A DNA stretch of 64,000 bases from Rebecca billardiae RCC1528 (taxonomy: Eukaryota; Haptophyta), in contig OZ251235.1 of the NCBI GenBank assembly GCA_965240325.2, positions 434,001-498,000 of the forward strand, written 5' to 3'. A program made the translations under genes and the position numbers. Shown here in pieces: positions 21,211-30,983 of this stretch (the stretch's first letter is position 1; every line of letters starts with the position of its first letter). The notes under the pieces are model-generated. The model had not been told where the DNA came from and made no database searches. It saw only the letters and a list, made by a program, of their open reading frames with translations.

Positions 21211-21537
21211 TGTGAACCAAGTGGAGGGCGGGCATTTGGTCGAGTGCACCCGCTCGCTTGCCGGCGCGCTTGCCGTCGGCTCCGCGGATGTAAACACAGT
21301 CCGCGTTCCCCTCCCCGCGCCCGTGTCCAACCGCGCCGCGCCCGCCAACGCGCGTGCGCCCCGAGGCCGTGAATGCGCGTGCAATTTTGTGAACCAAGTG
21401 GAGGGCGGGCATTTGGTCCAGTGCACCCGCTCGCTGTCCGGCGCGCTTGCCGGTGGCTCCGCGGATGTAAACACAGTCCGCGTGTCCCTCCCCGCGCCCG
21501 TGTCCGACCGCGCCGCGCCCGCCAACGCGCGCGCACC
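21211..21537. repeat. Tandem duplication, period 177 bp, two copies
   Basis: Copies start at 21211 and 21388 with tgtgaaccaagtggagggcg and stay nearly identical for about 150 bp. The period is 59 codons, so both strands carry doubled open frames. Differences between copies would mostly change the amino acid, which argues against a constrained protein. Confidence 0.9.
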
Positions 21538-21600
21538 GAGCTTGCGCACGCACCTTGGCCGTCTTGGAGCTCGGGCGTTTCAGACTCGACACTTATCCTG

Positions 21601-22709
21601 TATGGAGCGCTCGTTGGAACTTACAGCGGGGGTGGAACTTGACACCGCATTTCCCAGCGAAGTGCCCCATCTCGGCGGGGCTGGCACGGTCGGCACACGC
21701 TCCTGAGCGCTCGCTTTGCGGTGCGACAGGCCTTGGGCAGCCCAGACAGACATGCCGCGACCGAATTACCGGGCCATGCGCGCACCACACCCGCGCTACA
21801 TGGCCTACGCGCTGGACGACTGAGAGGCAACGCCGAACCACTGCATTCCACTGCCCCGCATGCACCCCGAGTCACCTTCAGAGGGCGTCGACGAGCGCAG
21901 AGCGGGTGCATGGGAGTTCGACCAACTCGTGTACCTTCTTGCAAGCACCAGCGGCGAGGTCGCAAGCCGAACCTTGACCAGCCGTGGAACTTGAGCTGGT
22001 CGGCAGCAAAACCACCGTTCAACCCGGATCAAGTTAGCAGCGTGCGAGGAGGAGGCGCGGTGCGCGTCCGCGGCTGGCGAGAGGCGTCCGGACCGTGCCG
22101 TTCTCGGCCGCGCCCGCGCGCTTCCCGCCGCCGCGGGCCCCGTGTACGCCCGTCGTCGCCTTCGCCGCGCGGGCGCCAAACCGGCGTCAAGTTCCAACGA
22201 GCGCTCCGTACGGCACGGTCCGGACGCCTCTCGCCAGCCGCGGACGCGCACCGCGCCTCCTCCTCGCACGCTGCTAACTTGATCCGGGTTGAACGGTGGT
22301 TTTGCTGCCGACCAGCTCAAGTTCCACGGCTGGTCAAGGTTCGGCTTGCGACCTCGCCGCTGGTGCTTACAAGAAGGTACACGAGTTGGTCGAACTCCCA
22401 CGCACCCGCTCTGCGCTCGTCGACGCCCTCTGAAGGTGACTCGGGGTGCATGCGGGGCAGTGGAATGCAGTGGTTCGGCGTTGCCTCTCAGTCGTCCAGC
22501 GCGTAGGCCATGTAGCGCGGGTGTGGTGCGCGCATGGCCCGGTAATTCGGTCGCGGCATGTCTGTCTGGGCTGCCCAAGGCCTGCCGCACCGCGAAGCGA
22601 GCGCTCAGGAGCGTGTGCCGAGCGTGCCAGCCCCGCCGAGATGGGGCACTTCGCTGGGAAATGCGGTGTCAAGTTCCAAGCCCCGCCAAGTTCCAACGAG
22701 CGCTCCATA
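21601..22709. mobile_element. Long palindrome (foldback element) with about 500-bp arms
   Basis: The left arm (21601-22101) and right arm (22210-22709) are near-perfect reverse complements with a handful of differences. A 108-bp GC-rich loop (22102-22209) lies between. The outer ends are tatggagcgctcgttggaac and its complement. The same end motif (gttccaacgagcgctcc) recurs in direct orientation at the loop/right-arm junction (about 22191-22207), so the right arm is bounded on both sides by it. Mirror-image open frames in both arms follow from the symmetry. No flanking target duplication was evident. Confidence 0.88.
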
Positions 22710-23241
22710 CCTCAAACGCTGTGATGACGTGAATACGTGATCTCGAGCGAAAACACCGCCATTTTCATCAGTGAGAGTACCCACGCTATTAATCACTCAC
22801 GTATGATTCACTACTGAGTTTGAACGAGCAGGCTCTCCGTATTAATCGAGAAGGTCGCAACACATATTGTAAGGTCTCGCATACATTACAATCAACTCTG
22901 ACGTCCGCGCCCGCGTCCGGTGAAGCCCATGAAATGAAATGGCGGGCCGTTTTCAAGAGGTCCGGCGTCTGTCCCGACACATCGAATAGGACAAATTAGC
23001 TGTTGTCAGAGTCGCTCAAGGCACGACCGACTCACGTTAGTTCAATATTCATTATGGTACCCGGTCGACCGCCATCTACAAGTGAAACTGGGCGACGACA
23101 GGTGCTGATGAATCCCGATGAATACCCGCCGGTGCAGACCTTCTCGCGCCTGCCGCCGGCCCGGGGCGGCCCCTTTTCAACTACCCATTTGCCTCCCCCC
23201 GGCCCCCCACCCCGACACCTGCAGCATACAGGCCGTCGACC
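22710..23241. other. 5' flank of the EsV-1-7 gene
   Basis: 532 bp between the palindrome and the start codon. AT-richer at 22730-22900, then a CCCC-rich segment at 23185-23220. No gene or clear motif. Confidence 0.6.
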
Positions 23242-24237
23242 ATGGTCGAGGTGGTCAGCCGCATCTGCGGGCATCCAGGCTGCAGCAAGATGCCGTCCTA
23301 CGGCATGCCGGGCGACACGCGCGCTAGCCGATGCGTCGCGCACAAGCTGGCCGGCATGGTCGACGTGAAGAACCGCCCGTGTGATCATGCCGGCTGCACG
23401 AAGCTGCCGTCGTATGGCATGCCGGGCGCGACGTGCGCCACAAGGTGCGCCGAGCACAGGATGGTCGGCATGGTCGACGTCAGGCACCGCACGTGCGACC
23501 ATACCGGCTGCACGAAGCTGCCGTCCTACGGCGTGACGGGTGACCGGCGCGCCAGGCGCTGCGCTGCGCACAAGTTGGCCGGCATGGTCGACGTGAAGCA
23601 TCGCACGTGCGACCGAGCCGGCTGCTCCAAGCTGCCGTCCTTTGGCGTGCCGGGCGACACGCGCCCCAGGCGGTGCGCCTTGCACCGGGAGCCCGGCATG
23701 GTCGGCCACGTCGCCACGCGCACTCGCGCGCGGGTGGAGCCTGAAGGCCCTGTGGTCGGCATCAAACGCCACCGGGGCGAGGACGACACGCTCGTGATGG
23801 CTCCAGTCGTCGCCACGCCATCATCGCATCCGTTCTCGCATCCATGCTCGCCGGCGGTGCATGTGTCGGCTCAGGTCGTGGGCTCCTACCCGCTTCCCCA
23901 TGGCGATGCTCTGGGTCTGCCCGTGTGCGGGCCACCCGAGAGCATGATGCACGCTCCTCCGGGCATGATGGTGATGCACACGCCGTTCGCGCCTCCTCCC
24001 GGCATGATCATGCACGCCCCTCCTCCCGGCGCAGTGTGCGTCCCTCCTCCTGGCATGATGGGCCCGCATGCCCTTCCTCCCGGCGCAGTGCACCTCTCTC
24101 CTCCTGGTGCGATGGGCCCGCAGCATGCCTACGACGCGAGCGTTCCCGTGTCGTACGTCATGGTGCCCATGGCCGTGCCCAAGCACGTGCCACAGTACCA
24201 CTACCAGTACCAGTTCCAAGGTGGTTGGCAGCATTGA
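23242..24237 (+). CDS. EsV-1-7 cysteine-repeat protein with proline/methionine-rich tail
   Basis: Intronless, 331 aa. Four tandem 38-residue repeats (about 9-160) follow exactly C-x4-C-x16-C-x2-H-x12: C9, C14, C31, H34, then repeats starting at C47, C85 and C123. Examples are CGHPGCSKMPSYGMPGD and CDHTGCTKLPSYGVTGD. This is the EsV-1-7 motif, named from an Ectocarpus virus gene and known from brown-algal developmental regulators such as IMMEDIATE UPRIGHT. A zinc-binding role is plausible but unproven. After a short basic stretch (GIKRHRGEDD) comes a tail with APPPGMIMHAPPPG-type repeats and a Tyr/Gln-rich end (YHYQYQFQGGWQH), probably disordered. The biochemical function is unknown. The gene neighbours a palindrome and other repeats, so transfer or mobility deserves checking. 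Confidence 0.88.
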   Translation: MVEVVSRICGHPGCSKMPSYGMPGDTRASRCVAHKLAGMVDVKNRPCDHAGCTKLPSYGMPGATCATRCAEHRMVGMVDVRHRTCDHTGCTKLPSYGVTGDRRARRCAAHKLAGMVDVKHRTCDRAGCSKLPSFGVPGDTRPRRCALHREPGMVGHVATRTRARVEPEGPVVGIKRHRGEDDTLVMAPVVATPSSHPFSHPCSPAVHVSAQVVGSYPLPHGDALGLPVCGPPESMMHAPPGMMVMHTPFAPPPGMIMHAPPPGAVCVPPPGMMGPHALPPGAVHLSPPGAMGPQHAYDASVPVSYVMVPMAVPKHVPQYHYQYQFQGGWQH

Positions 24238-25385
24238 TGCCGACGAAGGCCCACGACGGAGGCTGGCTCGATCCACCACGCGCTTCTCCGCGGATCGCGG
24301 ATCGCAGGGCGCTAGCGTGCCGTCGGGCCGTCGGCGGCGCGCTGCCAATGATTCTGATTCATCCCGAGTCCGAGACGTCTAAGACGACGAGTCCGCCGCC
24401 CGCGACGACCGCGCGCCCCCTGATCCGATCTCATCAATCATCATCGATCCGAAGCGCAGGCGACTCGGACACTCGGATGCCATAATCCCTCGTAATTGTC
24501 GCGCCGATCGCTCATATTGCATGCTGTCATTTTAATTAATATATATATGTCAAATATATATATGTCAATATCGGTGCGGTCGGCCGTGTCCTCCGACCTC
24601 CTCAGCATGCCAAGAGCGAAGCTGTCTCCAAGTAGCATCGCCTATAGATATGCCGATGATGTATACTCGAGGTTGGGATTTTGTTCCGGGCGCAAAGAAG
24701 CACGACGGGAGGCGATGCGGATCCTCCTTGTCTTAAAAGTGCTTTGCTGGCGCTGATGAGCAGGGGGCCCGAGCGGGATCGGCCCAAGTGGCTCGGCTCG
24801 ATACTGCAGGTCGTCGTAGTTACTAGACGCGGCCACGACGATAATGAGCTTGGGGCTAGCCGCTTGCTTGACGAATGAGAAGCTGCCTTAATGCTGATGG
24901 AGAAGCTCCCAAGAGATCAATCTCAGCACATGCTATCTCAAGAGCCGCCGCCAAATAAATAGACACGAGCGAGCCATATAGAAGAGTTCGGGACAGGCGG
25001 AGGCCATAAAGGAGGAGCGGCCATGAGTCGTGATGAAGAACGTAATATAATAGCACATCATGATGATATAGTAAAGATCTTGTCAAACATAGTATACTCC
25101 CTGGTGAGTGGTGTTGTCTGTTGAAGGGTCGGCCGAGATGCCAGATGGGTGGAGTGTCAGCAAGTACTCGGAAACGTGAGCCGCCGGCACCATATTCAGG
25201 GTGCCAGCAGTCACCGCACCTGCAGCAGGATCACGCACTCGCAGCAGATATGATGGATTATTAAGCCCTTGGTCGCAAGCGGCACGCCTGCATCGCCTCC
25301 TTCTAGCAGCCTCCGGTGTCTCCGGACCGCGACACTGCTCGGTTCAGATAGCTGATGCGCGCTACTAATAACGCGCCACATATAC

Positions 25386-25422
<37 letters not shown>

Positions 25423-25507
25423 ACGCTTATTCGACGACGAATAAGTTATAAAATCGGGCTATGGTCTACGAGTACGGAGTATGGGCGAGCGCTATGGGCG
25501 GCTATGG
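24238..25507. other. Intergenic spacer with TA microsatellite
   Basis: 1.27 kb, AT-rich from 24530. TA-type repeats at 24538-24570 and 25379-25422. Small frames show no motifs. No gene supported. Confidence 0.6.
25379..25422. repeat. (TA)n microsatellite
   Basis: TA/ACATA repeat tract just downstream of the large PAN-domain gene. Confidence 0.9.
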
Positions 25508-28500
25508 CTATGATGTCCAGCACACCTTGACCTGCGCACCCGCACGAGGGACCGTACTACCATCGGCGACGCTGCCTGCGCCCGCGCCGGGAGCGCGGCC
25601 CAATGCTGATGATGTCGAAAGCTCGATCGCCACCCGCGCAGGCATGGCTGCGCGGGTCGTGCGCGCGGCGCACGGGCGTGTCCCGTCCGCGCAGCAGCTC
25701 ACGCGCACGCTCTGCGGCAGCGCGCTCGCCTCGGACGCACGTGTGAGCTCGACCTCGAGGCTTGCATGGGTCGTTCCAGGCGGCGCAGCTGCGAGGTGAA
25801 GTGCGGTGCAGTCGCCCTGGAGCTCAGCACGCTCGATGGTCGCGCCATCGACGCTGAGCGCCAGTGCCGGGGGCGCGAGGAAGAGCCGACGACGGTACGC
25901 ATCGCGTGGCACGACGGTGATGGCTTCGGGCAGCCGGCTCGGCGAGGCAGAGCCGCCGCCGCCGCCGTCGTGCAGGGTGCCAGGCGCGACTGGCTGCCCG
26001 CCCTCCGTCCGCTCCAGATCACACAGCGCGCACACCCAGCCGAAGGGCGCGTGGTGCGCGACGTAGCTGCCCGAGAGCATGGCTGCGCCGTAGAAGCCCG
26101 GCCCGAAGTCCGCCGAGTAGTTGTCCCGCTTGAGATGGCTCGGGTCGGAGTGCCACGCCATCGAGACAAAGCCGCTCTCCGCGTCGATGGTGCTCAGCGA
26201 GCCGAGCGCCGCCGCGCCGAAGATGCGCAGCAGATGCGCGCGCTCCGGCCGCGCCTCGTACTCGGCGCGCACGGGCAGAGCGTTCAGCGTGCCGGCGTAA
26301 TGATGCATTTCTCGCTCATTGCCGAGGTTGAGCGCGCCGTTGATCCCAAAGTCCCAATACCGCCGCGCGGCGCCGGAGAAGCCCCAGTGCGGCGAGAGCG
26401 TGGCGAACGCGAGGATCGCCTGCACCGTCGACGTGGCATCGGCGCCGTGGCCGAAGTAGCGCAGCCACGCGTACACCTCCTCGCTCGACGTGTCATCCCA
26501 CGGGAACTCCGAGCCCAGCGGGTAGGCCATGGAGCGCCAGCGGCCGACGCGCGCGCGCATCGCCGCGCGCAGCTCCTTGCCGAGTGCGAGCCAGCGGTCG
26601 CGCGCCTCGCCGACCGGAGCGTCCGCCGCCTCGGCCTCGACGTCGCGAAGGATGGCGACGAAGACCGAGCCGACCATCAGCCCCCACTGCGCGAGGCCGT
26701 TGAGCCGGAGGCCGTGCGTCCACATGCCCAGCGCCGTGCGCGCGGCCGCCGCGAGGTACCAATCCGGCGGCGCGCGCCGCGTGAGCGGCGGCGTGCGCCT
26801 CCGGCCGACGCGGTACAGCGCCCAGTACACGGCCGCGACGTGCGGGTAGTTGTACGCGCGCCACGTCTTGAGGCTCTCGGGCTCCGACCAGCAGATGAGC
26901 CACCAGCACTTGGGCCAGCAGCGGTGGCACTCGGCGTACAGCGCGGGCGCGAGCTGCTTCACCCGCGCGTCCTTGTCCACCGCGTCCGACCAGTACAGCA
27001 TCGATCGGCGCACGCCAAAGTCTGCGCCCGACTGCAGGTAGCGCGCGCGCTCGGCGGCGCTCGCGTTGCGCGGCGCGAGGAAGGTCTGGTGCACCATCGC
27101 CTCGAGCTGCGAGACCTGCTCGGCCGAGGGCATGCCCAGCTGCTTCACCGCGACCGCGAGCGGCATCGCGAGCCCGGCCTCGTCCGAGAGCCCCGCCATG
27201 AACACCTTGGACTGCTCGAGCACCGCGCTCCTGCTGCCCGCGTCCGTGCCAAAGAATGCGGGGAACCGATGCCAGGGGTCGGCCGTGCCCTCGCCGCGCC
27301 AGCTCACCGCGCTCGCGACGGCGGAGAAGGCGCCGACGAGCTCGCGCGCCGGCTTGGTCACGAAGAGGTGCACCGTCTGGCGGAGCGCCACGCCGCCGTC
27401 GGCCGGCGCCGCGCCGCGCGTGAAGCGCAGCTCGACGCGGCAGCGGCCGAGCGCGCGCGGCGCGGCCACGGGCAGCGCGAGCCAGCCCGCGTTCGTGGCC
27501 GCGCCGGCGATGGCGGTCGGGGCGCCGAGGCGGACGCAGCCGGGCGGCGTGACGCGCACGCCCGCGTCGGGGAGCGCGAGCGCCAGCCCGGCCGGCGGCC
27601 GCACCCAGAGCGCCGCCGTCGTCATCTCGGTCGTGAGCGTCGGCGCGGGCATGGGCACGGCGACGGGCGCCGCGGCCGCGTGCAGCGCGGCCTCGACGTC
27701 ATCGACCGTGCGCGCGAGCACGAGGCGGAGGCCGCGCGTGAGCGGGGCCTGCGCGGTGACGCGCGCGGACGACGGGTCGTTCCACGGCTCCGCGCCCCGC
27801 CACTCGTGCCCCGCGTACGCTAGCGTGTGCACCATCAGCTCGTACGTCGACTCGTACATGTAGTTGGGCTCGAGCCGGTCGGCCTCGCGCAGCGGGCGCC
27901 ACGCCTCAAAGCGCGTGCCGGGCGCGGCGCCGGGCGCGGCGCCGGGCGCGGGCGCGAGGAGCAGGACGGGGCCCTGCCCGCGCGCGCGCGTCGCCTGCAC
28001 ATAGCCCCCGTGCAGCCCCACGTACGCCTCCCCGAACGAGCACGCCGACGCCACCTGCTCCAGCGTGCGATACGAGAAGAACTGGTTGATGGTGATGGGG
28101 AAGGCAAGCGAGCCGACGTGCGCGCCCGCGGACGCGTCGGCGGCCGAGGGCGCGCCGCGCTCGCCCGGCGGCTTGAGCGCGAGCTGCCACCACAGCTGCA
28201 CCTCCTCCGCCGCCTCGCCCGCCGCCGGGTCGAGCGCCGGATCTGCCGACTTGGCCTTGGGCGCCGCCTCGACCCAGAAGAACGCCCGGACCGGCGAGTC
28301 CGGTGGCAGCAGTGAGGTGAGCTCAGCCGATCCGAGCACGCGGCCCGGCGCGCGGCCGTGCGCGCGCGCGGCCGCGCCGGGGACGTCGCCCGCCCCCGGC
28401 AGCTGCGCCGGCTTGCTCGTGCCCTCCGCGGTGTTGCGCCGCGCGTGCGTCGAGAACGTGCGATGGCTCGGGCAGCGCGCGCGCGCGGCCGCCGCGTCGC

Positions 28501-29473
28501 CCGCGGCCACCTCCTCGCCGGCGGGCGCGCTGGGCGTGCCGGGCGAGGGCGGCGCGCACACGCGGAAGGTGAGGTCGCCGAGGTGCGCGAACTGGCGCTG
28601 CGTCCGGTCGAGCACGGGGTCGGTCTTCCTGCCCAGGTGCAGCGACGGGTCGCGCAGCGGCAGCACGAACGAGAAGTCCGACGCGCTGTCCGGAGCGAGC
28701 AGCTCGACCGAAGCGGTCTCCTTGCGCAGCCCGACCGCCATGCCGCCCGCGCGGTGCACGCTCAGGCCGTCGGCGATGGGGCTCGAGGCGAGCGGGCCCG
28801 AGCGGCCGCCGCGCGCGGCCGCCGTCGCGCTCACGGGCGCGAAGAGCGTGCCGCTCACCCAGCCGACGTGGCTCCCTTTGCTCTTCGTCACGAGCGGCGC
28901 GTCCGGCGTGAGCACGCGCTTGAGCCAGCACTCGCCCGCCTTCTGCGCGCCGCACGCGCCCTCCTTGGCGCAGAAGATCCACGCGTTGCACCCGCGCTCG
29001 GGCTTCGCCGTCGACGCCTCGGCGCGGCACGCCTCGCAGCACGCGGCTGCGCTCGGCACGACGTGCGACGAGCCCCAGCGCACGACGCCGCCCTCGAGCT
29101 CCACGTGGGCCTCGGCGTGGCACTGTGTCGACAGCGCCTTGGCGACAGGCGCGAGGTCGTCGTCAGTGTCGGTGTCCGCCGAGCCGTGCACGTACGCTCG
29201 CAACACGCTCGCGGGCAGCTCGAGCGGCTCGCACGTCCCGCCGCTCGACGCGGCCATCGCGACCATCGGCCCGGCCGCGCCGTGCGATGCGGCCGCCGGG
29301 TCGATCTCCGGCAGCTCGAGGCTCTTCGACATCGCCTTGGACGAGGTGAGCGAGCTGATCGCCGCGAAGCGGTAGCCGATGGCCGCTATGCTCAACGCGA
29401 CGAGAGCGCACATGGCGCACGTGCGCCGGCCATGACGCCGAGCACCGCGCCGCGCATGATGGCGCCCCGCCAT
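25508..29473 (-). CDS. Large secretory-pathway protein: PAN/apple-like domain plus DUF5695-like domain
   Basis: Intronless, 1,321 aa. A signal-anchor helix lies at about 19-42 (CAMCALVALSIAAIGY). Residues 118-190 form a cysteine-rich PAN/apple-like module (AACCEACRAE, GCNAWIFCAKEGACG, GECWLKRV), usually a carbohydrate- or protein-binding fold. The large remainder has aromatic-rich blocks (LEPNYMYESTYELMVHTLAY; WPKCWWLICWSEPE; ARRYWDFGINGALNLGNERE; HHYAGTLNALPV) of the type seen in the DUF5695 family, whose helical toroid-like part suggests glycan processing. The DUF5695 match is from memory of the pattern and needs a profile search. Likely Golgi or cell surface, lumenal orientation. It is next to, and co-oriented with, an exostosin glycosyltransferase, which fits a glycan role. 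Confidence 0.72.
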   Translation of the reverse strand: MAGRHHARRGARRHGRRTCAMCALVALSIAAIGYRFAAISSLTSSKAMSKSLELPEIDPAAASHGAAGPMVAMAASSGGTCEPLELPASVLRAYVHGSADTDTDDDLAPVAKALSTQCHAEAHVELEGGVVRWGSSHVVPSAAACCEACRAEASTAKPERGCNAWIFCAKEGACGAQKAGECWLKRVLTPDAPLVTKSKGSHVGWVSGTLFAPVSATAAARGGRSGPLASSPIADGLSVHRAGGMAVGLRKETASVELLAPDSASDFSFVLPLRDPSLHLGRKTDPVLDRTQRQFAHLGDLTFRVCAPPSPGTPSAPAGEEVAAGDAAAARARCPSHRTFSTHARRNTAEGTSKPAQLPGAGDVPGAAARAHGRAPGRVLGSAELTSLLPPDSPVRAFFWVEAAPKAKSADPALDPAAGEAAEEVQLWWQLALKPPGERGAPSAADASAGAHVGSLAFPITINQFFSYRTLEQVASACSFGEAYVGLHGGYVQATRARGQGPVLLLAPAPGAAPGAAPGTRFEAWRPLREADRLEPNYMYESTYELMVHTLAYAGHEWRGAEPWNDPSSARVTAQAPLTRGLRLVLARTVDDVEAALHAAAAPVAVPMPAPTLTTEMTTAALWVRPPAGLALALPDAGVRVTPPGCVRLGAPTAIAGAATNAGWLALPVAAPRALGRCRVELRFTRGAAPADGGVALRQTVHLFVTKPARELVGAFSAVASAVSWRGEGTADPWHRFPAFFGTDAGSRSAVLEQSKVFMAGLSDEAGLAMPLAVAVKQLGMPSAEQVSQLEAMVHQTFLAPRNASAAERARYLQSGADFGVRRSMLYWSDAVDKDARVKQLAPALYAECHRCWPKCWWLICWSEPESLKTWRAYNYPHVAAVYWALYRVGRRRTPPLTRRAPPDWYLAAAARTALGMWTHGLRLNGLAQWGLMVGSVFVAILRDVEAEAADAPVGEARDRWLALGKELRAAMRARVGRWRSMAYPLGSEFPWDDTSSEEVYAWLRYFGHGADATSTVQAILAFATLSPHWGFSGAARRYWDFGINGALNLGNEREMHHYAGTLNALPVRAEYEARPERAHLLRIFGAAALGSLSTIDAESGFVSMAWHSDPSHLKRDNYSADFGPGFYGAAMLSGSYVAHHAPFGWVCALCDLERTEGGQPVAPGTLHDGGGGGSASPSRLPEAITVVPRDAYRRRLFLAPPALALSVDGATIERAELQGDCTALHLAAAPPGTTHASLEVELTRASEASALPQSVRVSCCADGTRPCAARTTRAAMPARVAIELSTSSALGRAPGAGAGSVADGSTVPRAGAQVKVCWTS

Positions 29474-29696
29474 CGTTCGCTTTATTCGTCGAGAATCGAG
29501 GGCGCTCCCACCCCGGACCAGGCTACAGACCGGACGACTCCACCGCAGTCCGGCGCTTCATGGAGGCACCTGTGCATCCTCGCCCGCCCGCTACATTAAA
29601 CATCAGGCGCCACCTGGCCGAGCGCCAGACGAAGCTCCTGCATCTATCTACGACTACGTACTACGTACATCCTCGGAGGACGACTGTAGTGGACCG

Positions 29697-30983
29697 TCAG
29701 CGCCGGCGCCTGATGCGCGGCGTGGCGGACGTGGCGAGTGCGACCTTCTTGCGACGCTCCGCCTTGGCCTGCCAGGCGAGCCGCTGACGGACCATCCTCT
29801 CGCGCTTTGCCGCTGCCGATGGCTCTGCGCGCGCGAGCGCCCCGCTCCGCCCGCTCGTGCTCGCCGGCGCGCCGAGTGAGGTGTTGGAGGCGACGGCGCT
29901 GGGAGACGATCGTCGGGCGTCAGCGCCGCGCGCCTGGCCGGCCGCGGCCGCCGTCGAGCCGCTCGTCGCCAGCGTGACGGCTGAGAGCAGCATCGCGCGC
30001 CAGCGCAGCTCGTGCGAGCGGAAGTGCTGCGCGTTGATGGCGCACACGCGCTCGCGCATCGCCGTGATGGTGCGCGGGTCGGAGGGGAGCCGCGCGAGCA
30101 AGGCGTCCGGCTGGAGGGCGAGCTTCTCGGGCAGGATGATCGCCGCGCCCGCCCAGTCGATCACGGGCTCGTACGGCAGCTGCACGCCGTCCGCCAGCAG
30201 CACGGGCACCGAGCACGCGCCGACCGCCTCGGACATGCGGTAGCTCCACACGCCGTCGCCGCGCGGCACGAGCGCGTACGCGGTGTCCATCAGCTCCTTG
30301 TACCGCTCGCGACTGTCCGGCGTGAACTTGTCCGGTCGGATCTCGTGCGGCAGCATCTCGACCACCACGCCGCGCCGCGCCAGCTCCGCGCGCCGCTCGG
30401 CAGAGACGTGCTCGGCGCCAAACGACTTGGCGAGGTTGTCGCGGACGACGGCGGGGTTGGGCTTCTTCTTCTTGAGCGTGGCGCGGCAGGTGACGAAGTA
30501 GCGCGGCGGGACGGAGAGGTTGGCGGGCGGCACGCCGGAGAAGAACTTCTCCGGCGCGAAGGCGAAGCCCGGCGAGGGCACGCGCGAGAAGGAGGTGAAG
30601 ACGAGGTCGTTGCGCGACGCACGGAGCGCCGTGAAGTCGGCGGCGGCCTCCAAGATCGCCTCGTGCCAGACCAGGTAGGGCCGCTCTGGAGGGCGCCGAG
30701 GGAGGGTGGCCAGCGCGCGCACGTTCCCGTAGTACAGGCAGCACACCACCTCCACCTCCGCGCAGTCCCGATCCGTCGTGCGCGAGTGCGACTTGCGCGT
30801 GGCGAGGGCGTGGAAGCCGCTGGCAAAGGTCCAGAACGGCGGCGGGCGGCCATGCAGCCGTCGATAGGCCCACGTAGGTACGCTAGGCTCGCCGCGAGGT
30901 GGGCATGGCGCACGTATCAGCGGCGCCAGCGCGCTGAGCGCCAGCTGCAACCACATGGCGCGCCGGATGGCCCGGGCCGCCAT
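29697..30983 (-). CDS. Exostosin-family (GT47) glycosyltransferase
   Basis: Intronless, 428 aa. A short basic start and hydrophobic helix (MWLQLALSALAPLIRA) give an ER/Golgi signal. The conserved exostosin block is clear: ERYKELMDTAYALVPRGDG, then WSYRMSEAVGACSVPVLLAD and YEPVIDWAGAAIILPE, the GT-B nucleotide-sugar-binding half seen in EXT/GT47 proteins. The C-terminus is Ala/Arg/Ser-rich and probably disordered. It would transfer a sugar to cell-surface or scale glycans. Donor and acceptor are unknown. It sits 223 bp upstream, in the same orientation, of the large PAN-domain protein. Confidence 0.85.
   Translation of the reverse strand: MAARAIRRAMWLQLALSALAPLIRAPCPPRGEPSVPTWAYRRLHGRPPPFWTFASGFHALATRKSHSRTTDRDCAEVEVVCCLYYGNVRALATLPRRPPERPYLVWHEAILEAAADFTALRASRNDLVFTSFSRVPSPGFAFAPEKFFSGVPPANLSVPPRYFVTCRATLKKKKPNPAVVRDNLAKSFGAEHVSAERRAELARRGVVVEMLPHEIRPDKFTPDSRERYKELMDTAYALVPRGDGVWSYRMSEAVGACSVPVLLADGVQLPYEPVIDWAGAAIILPEKLALQPDALLARLPSDPRTITAMRERVCAINAQHFRSHELRWRAMLLSAVTLATSGSTAAAAGQARGADARRSSPSAVASNTSLGAPASTSGRSGALARAEPSAAAKRERMVRQRLAWQAKAERRKKVALATSATPRIRRRR

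Noticed and set aside
21179-21706. 175-codon frame with an internal peptide repeat
   Set aside because: Reflects the 177-bp tandem duplication. Differences between copies are mostly amino-acid changing, unlike a constrained protein.
21721-22590. Pair of 261-codon frames with almost identical proteins on opposite strands
   Set aside because: A direct consequence of the palindrome. No domain or codon constraint is visible.
25766-29599. Long plus-strand frames opposite the PAN-domain gene
   Set aside because: Arg/Ala-rich with no motifs, while the minus strand has a signal anchor, a PAN module and aromatic-rich conserved-looking blocks.
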